From positions 1-39,383 of the forward strand of contig SVEA01000064.1 of the NCBI GenBank assembly GCA_015057615.1: a stretch of 39,383 bases of DNA, written 5' to 3'. Positions 17,556 through 25,287 of the stretch are shown here, in pieces. The first letter of the stretch is position 1. Each line of letters starts with the position of its first letter. The DNA comes from Lachnospiraceae bacterium (GTDB lineage Bacteria; Bacillota; Clostridia; Lachnospirales; Lachnospiraceae). A model generated the notes under the pieces. It did no database searches, was not told the DNA's origin, and saw only the letters and a list, made by a program, of their open reading frames with translations. A program made the position numbers and the translations under genes.

Positions 17556-17610
17556 ATAAGAAAAGGATTCTTATGAGATTTTGTTGGTTATTCAAAAGAG
17601 GAGGTAGGAA

Positions 17611-18486
17611 ATGGAACGCAGCATCTATGAATTTGTTACATATCTTCGGGAGGTGAAGGAAGCCTCGCCGAATACAATTCAGGCTTATCAAAATGATTTA
17701 AAAAAACTGCAGTTATACTTAGAAAAACAGGATATTACCACAGTTACGAAAATTAGTGAGACAGGCTTAAATTCATATGTACTAAACTTAGAAAAGGAAG
17801 GTTTTTCCCCGGCGTCTGTTTCAAGAAATATATCCTCTATCAAAGCCTTCTTTCTCTATTTGATTAAGCAGGGGAAGATTCATAAGGATCCTTCCGAGCG
17901 GTTGAAGCCGCCGAAGGTAAGAAGGATAGCACCGGAAATAATGGATGTTGATGAGATGGAGCTGCTTTTACGTCAGCCGGATCGAAAGACTCCAAAGGGA
18001 ATTCGGGACAGAGCCATGCTGGAACTGCTATATGCCACCGGTATTAAGGTGACCGAGCTGATTACTCTAAAGCTTTCCGACATCAATCTGAAAATGAAGT
18101 ATATAACCTGTGAAGGGAAAAATGAGCGTAACATACCCTTTGGAAGACCCGCAAAGGAAGCGCTCGAAGGGTATCTGGCGATTCGTCAGGAGGCTTTTAA
18201 TAAGCAGGACTGTGATATCCTTTTTCTTAATACCTTGGGGGAGCAGTTAAGCCGCCAGGGCTTCTGGAAGATTATTAAGGGATATGCGGAAGCGGCAGGA
18301 ATAGAGGGGGTTAACCCGAACCGGATCCGGCAGACCTTTGCGATACACCTGTTAGATAATGGGGCAGATTTGGAGAGCGTCAGAGAATTTCTTGGACATA
18401 ATGATATTATGTCAACACAGCAATACTTGGCAAAGAATCATAAGAACAGCAGAGAGGTATATCAGAAGACGCATCCAAGAGCATAG
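17611..18486 (+). CDS. xerD: XerD-like tyrosine recombinase with altered catalytic residues
   Basis: A 291-residue tyrosine recombinase with the length and layout of XerD. A SAM-like N-terminal core-binding domain covers about 1-90, and the catalytic domain about 105-291, ending in the usual HPRA. Aligned by eye to E. coli XerD, it keeps K170 (K172), R240 (R247), H263 (H270) and nucleophile Y272 (Y279). K146 replaces catalytic R148, in ATGIKVTEL. N237 replaces catalytic H244, in NPNRIRQTFA, and Q241 replaces the following histidine. It may be a specialised or weakened recombinase rather than the main dif enzyme. GAGGAGG lies close before the ATG. It is downstream of spoIIM in the same direction. 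Confidence 0.88.
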   Translation: MERSIYEFVTYLREVKEASPNTIQAYQNDLKKLQLYLEKQDITTVTKISETGLNSYVLNLEKEGFSPASVSRNISSIKAFFLYLIKQGKIHKDPSERLKPPKVRRIAPEIMDVDEMELLLRQPDRKTPKGIRDRAMLELLYATGIKVTELITLKLSDINLKMKYITCEGKNERNIPFGRPAKEALEGYLAIRQEAFNKQDCDILFLNTLGEQLSRQGFWKIIKGYAEAAGIEGVNPNRIRQTFAIHLLDNGADLESVREFLGHNDIMSTQQYLAKNHKNSREVYQKTHPRA

Positions 18487-18603
18487 TGTGAATAGTCCCA
18501 CAAAAAACTGCGAGCAAAAAGTCTCTTTTAATACGAGAGCCTTTGGAAGAATAGCTGCTTTTGCAATTCTTCAGGATTTGGACACAAAAAACATGGGAAG
18601 CGA
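18487..18603 (+). repeat. Family-3 hairpin repeat, copy 3c
   Basis: Starts immediately after the xerD stop: GTGTGAATAGTCCCACAAAA, then TCTC/GAGA and GAAGAATAGC/GCaATTCTTC stems. The last hairpin (GCCCA/TGGGC in other copies) has decayed. A 105-residue frame across this region is not a gene. Confidence 0.65.
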
Positions 18604-18684
18604 ATTAATTTGCTTTGCAAATACCACGCCTGTGGCACAAAGTTTGCAGGTGGTCAAGAAAGGGCATGGTTATTAAACGGATTT

Positions 18685-18777
18685 ACAAGGGGCTGTCACC
18701 TTCCTTTATACACCGATTTGAAAGAACATAACCTGTCTTTTCAACAGTGCATAATAGGAGGATGACAACCCCTTTGT
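18685..18777. repeat. 93-bp imperfect inverted repeat, MITE-like
   Basis: The left arm ACAAGGGGCTGTCACCTTCC (from 18685) is nearly complementary to the right arm ending in TGACAACCCCTTTGT (18777). About 50 bases separate the arms. The ends have the look of insertion-sequence termini, but no transposase is present. It lies between xerD and the convergent aroF. Confidence 0.45.
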
Positions 18778-18800
18778 GATGCCGTTAACTTAAAATGCAG

Positions 18801-18824
18801 TCACTCCACAGAGCAGCGGAGTGA
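18801..18824 (-). terminator. Probable terminator hairpin after aroF
   Basis: TCACTCC/GGAGTGA is a perfect 7-bp stem with a 10-base loop, a few bases past the aroF stop on the - strand. The T run after it is short (CTGCATTTT), so its strength is uncertain. It may also serve the converging + strand. Confidence 0.5.
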
Positions 18825-18828
18825 TATT

Positions 18829-19857
18829 TTATATATGATCGGCGATCGTGTAGATCAATTTCTCAGATTCCTCCCAATCAAGACAGGGATCGGTAATGGA
18901 TTTGCCATAGACATGTCCATTGACCTTTTGATTTCCACCCTCGATATAGCTTTCAATCATAACCCCTTTCACATATTGCGCGATCTCTGAAGAAATCTTG
19001 CGGCTATGAAGCACTTCCTTAACAATTCTGGGCTGTTCCTTGTAGTCCTTGTTCGAGTTGGCATGATTTGCATCCACAATGATGGCATGATTTTGTAAAT
19101 TACGCTCCTGATACATATTGACCAGCCGGATCAGATCCTCATAGTGGTAGTTTGAGATGGACTGACCATGCTTATTAATGGCTCCTCTTAAAACCGTATG
19201 TGCAAGGGGGTTACCGGAAGTAACCACTTCCCATTTGCGATAGAGGAAGGTATGGCTCGCCTGGGCAGCAACAACGGAATTAAGCATAACGGAGAAATCA
19301 CCGCTGGTAGGATTCTTCATTCCGGCAGGTACATCCATCCCGCTGATGGTAAGACGGTGCTGCTGATCCTCAACCGATCGTGCTCCAACAGCTACATAGG
19401 ATAGAACATCCTCTATATAGGGCCAGTTCTCCGGATACAGCATCTCATCCGCAGCGGTTAACCCGGTCTCCGCAATGGCACGAAGATGCATTCTTCTCAT
19501 GGCTTTTAAGCCTTCCTGTAAATCCGGTTCCTTCTCCGGATCCGGCTGATGCACAATTCCTTTATAGCCCTCCCCCGTTGTTCTTGGCTTGTTTGTATAT
19601 ATTCTTGGTATCAGAATTAATTTGTCCTGAACCTTATCCTGAACTTTCGCCAGACGGGAGATATAATCACACACGGAATCTTCATTATCTGCGGAGCATG
19701 GTCCGATAATAACTAAAAATCGATCCGATGCACCGGTTATTACATCTTTGATCTGCTGGTCTCTTTCTTTTTTTCGAAGTACATCTTTTGCCGAAAGAGG
19801 ATATGCTTTCACCAGTTCTTCCGGTGAGATCACTTCTTGAATAAATCTAAAACTCAT
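18829..19857 (-). CDS. aroF: 3-deoxy-7-phosphoheptulonate synthase (DAHP synthase), class I
   Basis: Committed step of the shikimate pathway: phosphoenolpyruvate plus erythrose 4-phosphate to DAHP. The 342-residue protein is of the E. coli AroF/G/H type. It has IGPCSADN at about 51-58 with the metal-ligand cysteine C54, PRIYTNKPRTT, KNPTSGDF and VDANHANSNKD. The family length is about 350 and includes the N-terminal extension that usually carries feedback control by aromatic amino acids. The second ATG is used because AGGGAG lies nine bases upstream; the first ATG (19866) touches that site. It is the only - strand gene in the window and has a strong promoter. No T-box or leader peptide is seen. 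Confidence 0.95.
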   Translation of the reverse strand: MSFRFIQEVISPEELVKAYPLSAKDVLRKKERDQQIKDVITGASDRFLVIIGPCSADNEDSVCDYISRLAKVQDKVQDKLILIPRIYTNKPRTTGEGYKGIVHQPDPEKEPDLQEGLKAMRRMHLRAIAETGLTAADEMLYPENWPYIEDVLSYVAVGARSVEDQQHRLTISGMDVPAGMKNPTSGDFSVMLNSVVAAQASHTFLYRKWEVVTSGNPLAHTVLRGAINKHGQSISNYHYEDLIRLVNMYQERNLQNHAIIVDANHANSNKDYKEQPRIVKEVLHSRKISSEIAQYVKGVMIESYIEGGNQKVNGHVYGKSITDPCLDWEESEKLIYTIADHI

Positions 19858-19887
19858 TTTTGTCATCTCCCTATTTGTTGTTGCTAT

Positions 19888-19916
19888 ATTCTAACGTTTT
19901 TTTGCGCTAGCGTCAA
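19888..19916 (-). promoter_or_regulatory. Promoter of aroF (- strand)
   Basis: Read on the - strand: TTGACG, 17 bases, TAGAAT, with the -10 about 30 bases before the start codon. The fit to a sigma-A promoter is good. Confidence 0.75.
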
Positions 19917-20360
19917 TCCATTCTTTCTTTTTTGGATACAACTCCGAACAATTTTTCAAGATAACCAGTCTTTTTGAGAAATTTCCTCGATATTAATTCA
20001 GATTGCTCGGATCAAATTATTACAATATTTTCAATATTACTAGTGCTTCTAATTAAATTCTACTTATGTAAATAAATGTATAAATCATTTCCGACATTTC
20101 CGATAATTCTATAAGTGGTTTTTATTTTCGCAGGATGAAATGCCGATAGTTATACAAGTTTTTATGACTGTATCATAAAATGATAGTAAGATAGCGATGT
20201 GAATCAACGATTAGGCAGAAAACAGCACAGCAATGGAAGCAGAATGCATGTGACAGAAAATGAACAAGCTGGAATGCAGATATTGTATAGAGTCATGGAA
20301 TTTATATAGCAGACGGCAGGAAAACAATGGATTGCAGAAATAGAGAAGGAGGCGAGAAAA
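19917..20360. other. Divergent A/T-rich gap with no gene seen
   Basis: About 440 bases between the divergent aroF and the Ig-like gene. I see no RNA gene, repeat-family copy or convincing promoter for the + strand gene. A small palindrome ATCATAAAATGAT lies near 20173-20185. Confidence 0.5.
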
Positions 20361-20939
20361 GTGAATAGCTCCCCAGGTAAGAAAAGGTGCGGGTGCGGTA
20401 CCTGCAGCGTCATCAAAATAATCATTATTTTAGTGATTACACTTGTTGTCCTTTCTGCCTTTATTCAAAACACCTCCGTGTTCTTTCGTAAGCGGATACT
20501 ATTACCGTTCACAATGCATCTAAGCAAGCAGGATATTGTATTACGAAAGGGAGAAGAGGACCGGCTATACATGAATGCAATTAACAAAAGGGTTTCTTAT
20601 AGCACCACTAATTTTCGTGTAGTAGGTGTGAATTTTAACGGAAGGATATTTGCTTACCGGACTGGGAAATCTTTTATTATAGCAAACGTGGAGGGAAAAA
20701 AGTATAAATGCAGAGTCCGTGTCATTGATCTTAATAAGGATAAGGTAACGCTATCGGTCGGTAAGAGCTTTCAATTAAAAGTACGTGGTCCGGCTTTCTT
20801 TCCAAAGTGGAAAAGCAGCAATCCAAAAGTTGCTTCCGTGTCGATCTTCGGAAAAGTAAAGGCAAGAGGCCGGGGGAGAACCGTGGTAAGTGCAAAGTGG
20901 AAGGGGAAGGAACTAAAATGTGTGGTTGTGGTAAGATAA
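20361..20939 (+). CDS. Membrane-anchored protein with bacterial Ig-like (Big_2-type) repeats
   Basis: A 192-residue protein. A short cysteine-containing cytoplasmic tail (C10, C12, C15) is followed by one transmembrane segment at about 18-36, then an extracellular part. Residues about 126-192 read as a Big_2 Ig-like domain: VTLSVGKSFQLKV, KWKSSNPKVASVS, GKVKARGRGRTVVSA. Residues about 55-123 look like a second, diverged copy. No catalytic motif is present. It probably sits on the cell surface with a binding or structural role, which is an inference. The GTG start follows AAGGAGG by eight bases. The D,D-carboxypeptidase gene begins about 90 bases downstream. Confidence 0.8.
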   Translation: MNSSPGKKRCGCGTCSVIKIIIILVITLVVLSAFIQNTSVFFRKRILLPFTMHLSKQDIVLRKGEEDRLYMNAINKRVSYSTTNFRVVGVNFNGRIFAYRTGKSFIIANVEGKKYKCRVRVIDLNKDKVTLSVGKSFQLKVRGPAFFPKWKSSNPKVASVSIFGKVKARGRGRTVVSAKWKGKELKCVVVVR

Positions 20940-21030
20940 ACTCTATTTTGCAGACAAATTTATGCGGGGATTGGTCTAAAATGGTATAGCTCGGATTAAA
21001 ATATTAATAATAGATTATTCTGGAGTGAAT

Positions 21031-22260
21031 ATGAAAAAAATATATTCTATCTTAATCTTAGGTCCCCTAATTCTTTCTTTATTGGCCCCAATCGCAATGC
21101 CGGCGGGAATAAGGAATACATCTCCTGATGTTGAGGATGAAGTGATTCCGGTAACGGCAAGTACGGATACACAGCTGGATCTGTTGTCTCCATCGGTAGT
21201 TCTTATGGAGGGGTCAACCGGTGTCATTATCTATGAAAAAAATAAGGATGAGAAATTACGCCCGGCAAGTATCACCAAGGTTATGACGCTTTTGCTGATT
21301 TTTGAAGCATTGGATGCTGGTCAGATCCACCTGACGGATGAGGTGACCGTGAGTGAACATGCTGCTTCTATGGGCGGCTCTCAGGTTTTTTTGGAACCTT
21401 ATGAGGTACAAAATGTAGACACAATGATCAAATGCATCAGTATTGCCAGTGCCAATGATGCCTCCACTGCTATGGCGGAGTTTATTGCCGGTTCGGAAGA
21501 AGAGTTTGTGGCACGTATGAATCAAAAAGCAAAGGATTTAGGAATGGTTAATACGAATTTTGTAAATTGCTGTGGATTGGATGTCGATAACCATTATTCC
21601 TCTGCCTATGATGTGGCGCTGATGTCTAGGGAATTGATTACAAAGCACCCTGAGATCAGTAAATACGCAACAACTTGGATGGATACGATCATACATACTA
21701 CCCGGAAAGGGCAATCGGAATTTGGCTTGAACAATACAAATAAGCTGGTACGTTTCTACGAAGGAGCAACGGGATTAAAGACCGGTTCCACCGGGCTTGC
21801 AAAATATTGTCTCTCCGCAACGGCAAGAAAAAAGGATATGGATCTGATCGCAGTTATCATGGCCGCTCCGGATACCAAGACCCGCTTTTCGGAAGCTGCA
21901 AAACTACTAAATTACGGATTTGCAAATTATAGTATCTACCGCGATGATAATAGTGATACGCCGATTGCACCGGTAAAGGTAGTGAAGGGTGTGGCGGATC
22001 AAGTACAAGGCAAAGCATCCGATTCCTTCTCCTATTTGTGCGCCAAGGGAAGAACGCAGGATAATATCCGTAAGGAGGTCGTAATGCAGGAGGACATTCC
22101 CGCACCGGTAGCCGCAAAGGACAAAATCGGTGAGATTATTTACTACTATGAAAATGAAAAAATAGGAACCGTGGATATTCTTGCAATCGAAGCGGTTAAT
22201 AAGGCAGGATTTAAGGATTGCTTTGCAAAAGTATTAGCCCGCTATTTTCTGGCACAATAA
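21031..22260 (+). CDS. D-alanyl-D-alanine carboxypeptidase (PBP5/DacF family)
   Basis: A low-molecular-weight penicillin-binding protein that trims the terminal D-alanine from peptidoglycan stem peptides. A signal peptide is visible at about 1-25. The three active-site motifs are in order and spacing: S80-x-x-K83 (SITK), S140-A-N142 and K250-T-G (KTGSTGLAKY). A C-terminal domain of about 120 residues follows, as in PBP5. At 409 residues it has family length. The ATG is taken six bases after GGAG; a GTG two codons upstream is possible. A second enzyme of the same family is encoded at 25288. Which one is vegetative and which sporulation-specific cannot be told from sequence alone. Confidence 0.93.
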   Translation: MKKIYSILILGPLILSLLAPIAMPAGIRNTSPDVEDEVIPVTASTDTQLDLLSPSVVLMEGSTGVIIYEKNKDEKLRPASITKVMTLLLIFEALDAGQIHLTDEVTVSEHAASMGGSQVFLEPYEVQNVDTMIKCISIASANDASTAMAEFIAGSEEEFVARMNQKAKDLGMVNTNFVNCCGLDVDNHYSSAYDVALMSRELITKHPEISKYATTWMDTIIHTTRKGQSEFGLNNTNKLVRFYEGATGLKTGSTGLAKYCLSATARKKDMDLIAVIMAAPDTKTRFSEAAKLLNYGFANYSIYRDDNSDTPIAPVKVVKGVADQVQGKASDSFSYLCAKGRTQDNIRKEVVMQEDIPAPVAAKDKIGEIIYYYENEKIGTVDILAIEAVNKAGFKDCFAKVLARYFLAQ

Positions 22261-22350
22261 AATATTAATGCAGCTTTGAGGTCGACAATCCGAAGCATGA
22301 TACCGCTGGAATTACACAAGTATACATATAGAATATAGCAGCAAAAATAG

Positions 22351-22391
22351 AAGCAGGGATACCTACAATTGTATCGTAAGGGTCCCTGCTT
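22351..22391 (+). terminator. Hairpin downstream of the carboxypeptidase gene
   Basis: AAGCAGGGA (22351-22359) pairs perfectly with TCCCTGCTT (22383-22391) around a 23-base loop. There is no clear T run, so it may be a weak terminator or an mRNA 3' stabiliser. Confidence 0.45.
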
Positions 22392-22461
22392 ATGTTCTTG
22401 ATAGGCGGATGAATTTTCTTAATTTTTCCGGCTTTTTTTGGATAACTTTTCATTACGAATG

Positions 22462-22490
22462 TTGACACTTACCGGGCAAACTAGTATAGT
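22462..22490 (+). promoter_or_regulatory. Promoter upstream of the metallophosphoesterase gene
   Basis: TTGACA (22462-22467), 17 bases, TATAGT (22485-22490), with an overlapping TATAAT further on. The start codon is 262 bases downstream, and the leader would contain the inverted family-3 repeat. Confidence 0.65.
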
Positions 22491-22588
22491 ATAATGGTAT
22501 TACTGATGTTACGAGGAGCATTCGAAATCGAAGGTATACAGGGTAATTGCAAAGCACTCTTTTAAATTAATTATGTATTCAAAAGATG

Positions 22589-22690
22589 CATTCACACTAA
22601 CGCCCATGCTTTTTGGGAATAAATCCTGAAGAACAGCTGCTTTTGCTATTCTTCCAAAGACTTGCAGTTCTTTTACGAGACTATTCACAA
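22589..22690 (-). repeat. Family-3 hairpin repeat, copy 3d (inverted)
   Basis: On the - strand it reads GTGAATAGTCTCGTAAAAG, then GAAGAATAGC/GCTGTTCTTC and CCCA/TGGG hairpins, and ends GTGTGAATGC. It is the only family-3 copy in the opposite orientation. It supplies the first codons of an over-long frame for the next gene. Confidence 0.7.
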
Positions 22691-22751
22691 TAGCTACGAA
22701 ATCGAAGTTCGCAATTATCTACATAGAGAGAATATCCGGAAAGGAGAGCAT

Positions 22752-23723
22752 ATGTACTTTATTGCAATTGCAGTCGGGCTAATCATGCTCTTAATTTTAT
22801 GGTCACGAATAGAATTAAATATTCTTACGACGACCGAATATAAAATAACATCAGAGAAGCTGGGAGACGAATTTTCCAATATTACATTTGTAGTTCTTTC
22901 TGATCTTCATAATCATTCCATAGGAAAAGATAATCAGAAGCTGGTTGTTAAAATAGATTCTATTCATCCAAATTTTATTCTAATTGCCGGAGATATGGTA
23001 ACGAAGAAGCAATTCTGTATTCCGGGCAATGCTTTTACCCTATTGAAAACTTTAGCGAAAAAATATAAAATTTATTATGCATACGGGAATCACGAACAGT
23101 ATTTTGAGCAGCTTATGGATGGTATGCATAATTGGAATGGGAAGGACTCTGAACAAATAAAGCGGCTGAACCTATATTCTACATGGGTAGAATATTTAAA
23201 ACGATTACAGAAGCTGGGCATTGTTTTTCTGGATAACCGGGGAGTTGCCCTAACAGGAAATGATTCGATTTTTCTCAGCGGTATATCCTTGGATAAGAGA
23301 TTCTATAGCCGGTCGTTTAACATAAAAGGTGAGGCAGACAGCGTTTCTTCCAGAAGTGAGGCGATGAAGGAGACTTCTGTCAGGGAGTATCTTCAAGTAA
23401 ACATGGAGGAAAGGGATCAGGATTCCTTTCATATTTTAATTGCGCATAATCCGGCTTATTTTAAAGATTATGCAGCCCGGGGAGCGGATTTGACCCTGTC
23501 CGGTCATGTGCATGGCGGATTGGTGCGATTGCCATTTCTCGGGGGAGTGATTTCGCCGCAGGTTACCCTTTTCCCGAAATATGATGCAGGAAGATTTACG
23601 CAGGATGGAAAGGATATGATTATATCCCGGGGGCTGGGCACCCACTCGAATATGCCGAGAATATTTAATCCACCGGAGCTTGTCGTTGTTCATTTACAAA
23701 AACCTGCGAAGCATGAGAAATAG
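22752..23723 (+). CDS. Membrane-anchored metallophosphoesterase (YkuE/YaeI-like)
   Basis: A 323-residue calcineurin-like phosphoesterase with one N-terminal transmembrane helix (about 2-19). Metal-binding motifs are complete: SDLH (D51, H53), GDM (D81), YGNHE (N113, H114), a histidine in AHNPAYF and SGHVHGG near the end. The layout matches YkuE/YaeI proteins that hydrolyse phosphodiester or pyrophosphate bonds in lipids such as UDP-diacylglucosamine; the substrate here is unknown. The ATG after AAAGGAGAG is used. The frame from 22662 is 30 codons longer but starts inside a family-3 repeat. A 23-bp solo family-1 end lies just after the stop. Confidence 0.88.
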   Translation: MYFIAIAVGLIMLLILWSRIELNILTTTEYKITSEKLGDEFSNITFVVLSDLHNHSIGKDNQKLVVKIDSIHPNFILIAGDMVTKKQFCIPGNAFTLLKTLAKKYKIYYAYGNHEQYFEQLMDGMHNWNGKDSEQIKRLNLYSTWVEYLKRLQKLGIVFLDNRGVALTGNDSIFLSGISLDKRFYSRSFNIKGEADSVSSRSEAMKETSVREYLQVNMEERDQDSFHILIAHNPAYFKDYAARGADLTLSGHVHGGLVRLPFLGGVISPQVTLFPKYDAGRFTQDGKDMIISRGLGTHSNMPRIFNPPELVVVHLQKPAKHEK

Positions 23724-23737
23724 AGACAGCGGATTCC

Positions 23738-23760
23738 ATGATATGAGCGACAAAAGCCGA
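23738..23760 (+). repeat. Solo family-1 terminal repeat upstream of scpA
   Basis: ATGATATGAGCGACAAAAGC, identical over 20 bases to the left end of copy B at 5676, then diverging at once. No element body or right end follows. Confidence 0.6.
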
Positions 23761-23837
23761 TCATTCCATTTTGGTATCCGTAGGTAACAATAGAAGAATT
23801 GACCTGCCATGAAAAATCATACAAACTTGGAGGAAGT

Positions 23838-24617
23838 ATGAATAATTTACCTGTAAAGCTTGAAGTATTTGAAGGTCCTTTGGATCTATTACTTCATTTG
23901 ATCGATAAGAACAAGATTAACATTTATGATATTCCGATAGCGGACATTACAGAACAGTATTTGGAATACATCAATGCGATGGAAACAAAGAACCTGGAAA
24001 TCATGAGCGAGTTCTTAGTCATGGCAGCTACATTAATTAATATTAAGTCCAAGATGCTACTTCCTGCTCCGGAAGCGGAAGAAGAGGAAGAATCGGATCC
24101 AAGGCAGGAGCTTGTGGAGCGTTTGCTGGAGTATAAAATGTTCAAATACATTTCTGTGGAATTAAAGGATAAGGAGCTGGATGCTTCCAGGAGCCTGTAT
24201 AAACTGCCGACTATACCGAAGGAGATTGCGGAATATAAAGAGGAAATCAATGTAGAAGAAATCCTGTCGGATCTAACTCTGGCAAAGCTGCAAGAAATCT
24301 ATAAATCGATTATTAAGAAGCAGGTTGATAAAATTGACCCGATCCGAAGCAAATTTGGTAAGATCGAAAGAGAAGAAATCAATCTTTCAGAAAAGCTGTA
24401 CCAGATTCAGAAATTTGGTTTAAAACATAGAACCTTTTCGTTTCGTAACTTACTGGAAGCACAGGACAGCAGAATGGAGGTTGTCGTAACCTTTCTTGGA
24501 ATTCTTGAGCTGATCAAAATGGGCAGAATTCGTATCCAGCAGGAATATCTATTTGATGATATTAAGATCAAGTATCTGGCGGATGATATCATACAGATGG
24601 AGGAGGAAAACTTTTAA
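23838..24617 (+). CDS. scpA: Segregation and condensation protein A
   Basis: Kleisin subunit of the bacterial SMC condensin. The N-terminus KLEVFEGPLDLLLHLI is the classic ScpA start, where it contacts the SMC neck. A charged middle linker (EAEEEEESDP near 83-92) and a C-terminal winged-helix region (FLGILELIKMGRI) follow. At 259 residues it has normal length. The ATG preceded by GGAGG is used; the TTG at 23799 has no site. Its stop codon overlaps the scpB start by one base. Confidence 0.96.
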   Translation: MNNLPVKLEVFEGPLDLLLHLIDKNKINIYDIPIADITEQYLEYINAMETKNLEIMSEFLVMAATLINIKSKMLLPAPEAEEEEESDPRQELVERLLEYKMFKYISVELKDKELDASRSLYKLPTIPKEIAEYKEEINVEEILSDLTLAKLQEIYKSIIKKQVDKIDPIRSKFGKIEREEINLSEKLYQIQKFGLKHRTFSFRNLLEAQDSRMEVVVTFLGILELIKMGRIRIQQEYLFDDIKIKYLADDIIQMEEENF

Positions 24618-25186
24618 TGGAGATTAATCAAGTGGAAGCACAAATTGAAGCGATACTATTTACCTTGGGAGAAGCAGTAGAGTTGCCCCGTATCGCTGCA
24701 GCCTTAGATCATGATGAAGAAACCACAAGAAAAATAATACATAATATGATGGATAAGTACGAAAGCGAAGATCATGGGATTCATATTATCGAATTGGAAG
24801 GATCCTTTCAATTATGTACCAAGCCATCCCTTTATGAATCAATTATAAAAATTGCCCATGTTCCAAAGAAGCATGTGCTTACTGATGTTCTACTGGAGAC
24901 ATTGTCCATTATTGCTTATAAGCAGCCGATCACAAAGATGCAGATTGAAGCAGTCCGCGGTGTGAAATCAGATCATGCAGTGAACAAATTGATTGAATAT
25001 AATCTGGTTTGTGAAATGGGGCGTCTGGATGCTCCGGGAAGACCGATTCTTTTCGGAACCACGGAGGAATTCCTTCGAAACTTTGGATTAAACTCATTGG
25101 ATTCCCTTCCGGTACTAAATCAAGAGAAAAAAGAGGAGTTTAAACTGGAAGCCGAGGAAGAGGCGCAACTGACTCTGGATATATGA
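24617..25186 (+). CDS. scpB: Segregation and condensation protein B
   Basis: Partner of ScpA in the SMC-ScpAB complex for chromosome compaction and segregation. The 189-residue protein has two winged-helix domains. EAILFTLGEAVEL opens the first. The family-typical TLSIIAYKQPITKMQIEAVRGV (near 96-117) and GRLDAPGRPILFGTT (near 136-150) lie in the second. The start overlaps the scpA stop (TAATG), so translation is coupled. The stop codon itself overlaps the start of a solo family-1 terminal repeat. Confidence 0.96.
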   Translation: MEINQVEAQIEAILFTLGEAVELPRIAAALDHDEETTRKIIHNMMDKYESEDHGIHIIELEGSFQLCTKPSLYESIIKIAHVPKKHVLTDVLLETLSIIAYKQPITKMQIEAVRGVKSDHAVNKLIEYNLVCEMGRLDAPGRPILFGTTEEFLRNFGLNSLDSLPVLNQEKKEEFKLEAEEEAQLTLDI

Positions 25187-25203
25187 TTAGAGTGTCAAAA
25201 CCG
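25183..25203 (+). repeat. Solo family-1 terminal repeat at the end of scpB
   Basis: ATGATTAGAGTGTCAAAACC resembles the left end of copy F (33702). It overlaps the scpB stop codon and stands 85 bases before dacB. The match is weaker than the other solo ends. Confidence 0.4.
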
Positions 25204-25287
25204 GTAGCCGGATAAGAATTGTACATTTTATGAATATTCTTTGAATTTTACAATAAATTTAAAGTAAGAAAACATCAGGTAGGTCCA

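Noticed and set aside
18359-18676. 105-residue + frame at the end of xerD
   Set aside because: It overlaps xerD out of frame and continues through a family-3 repeat.
22662-22751. 30-codon extension of the metallophosphoesterase
   Set aside because: It lies in the inverted family-3 repeat and AAAGGAG supports the inner ATG, which opens on the expected membrane helix.
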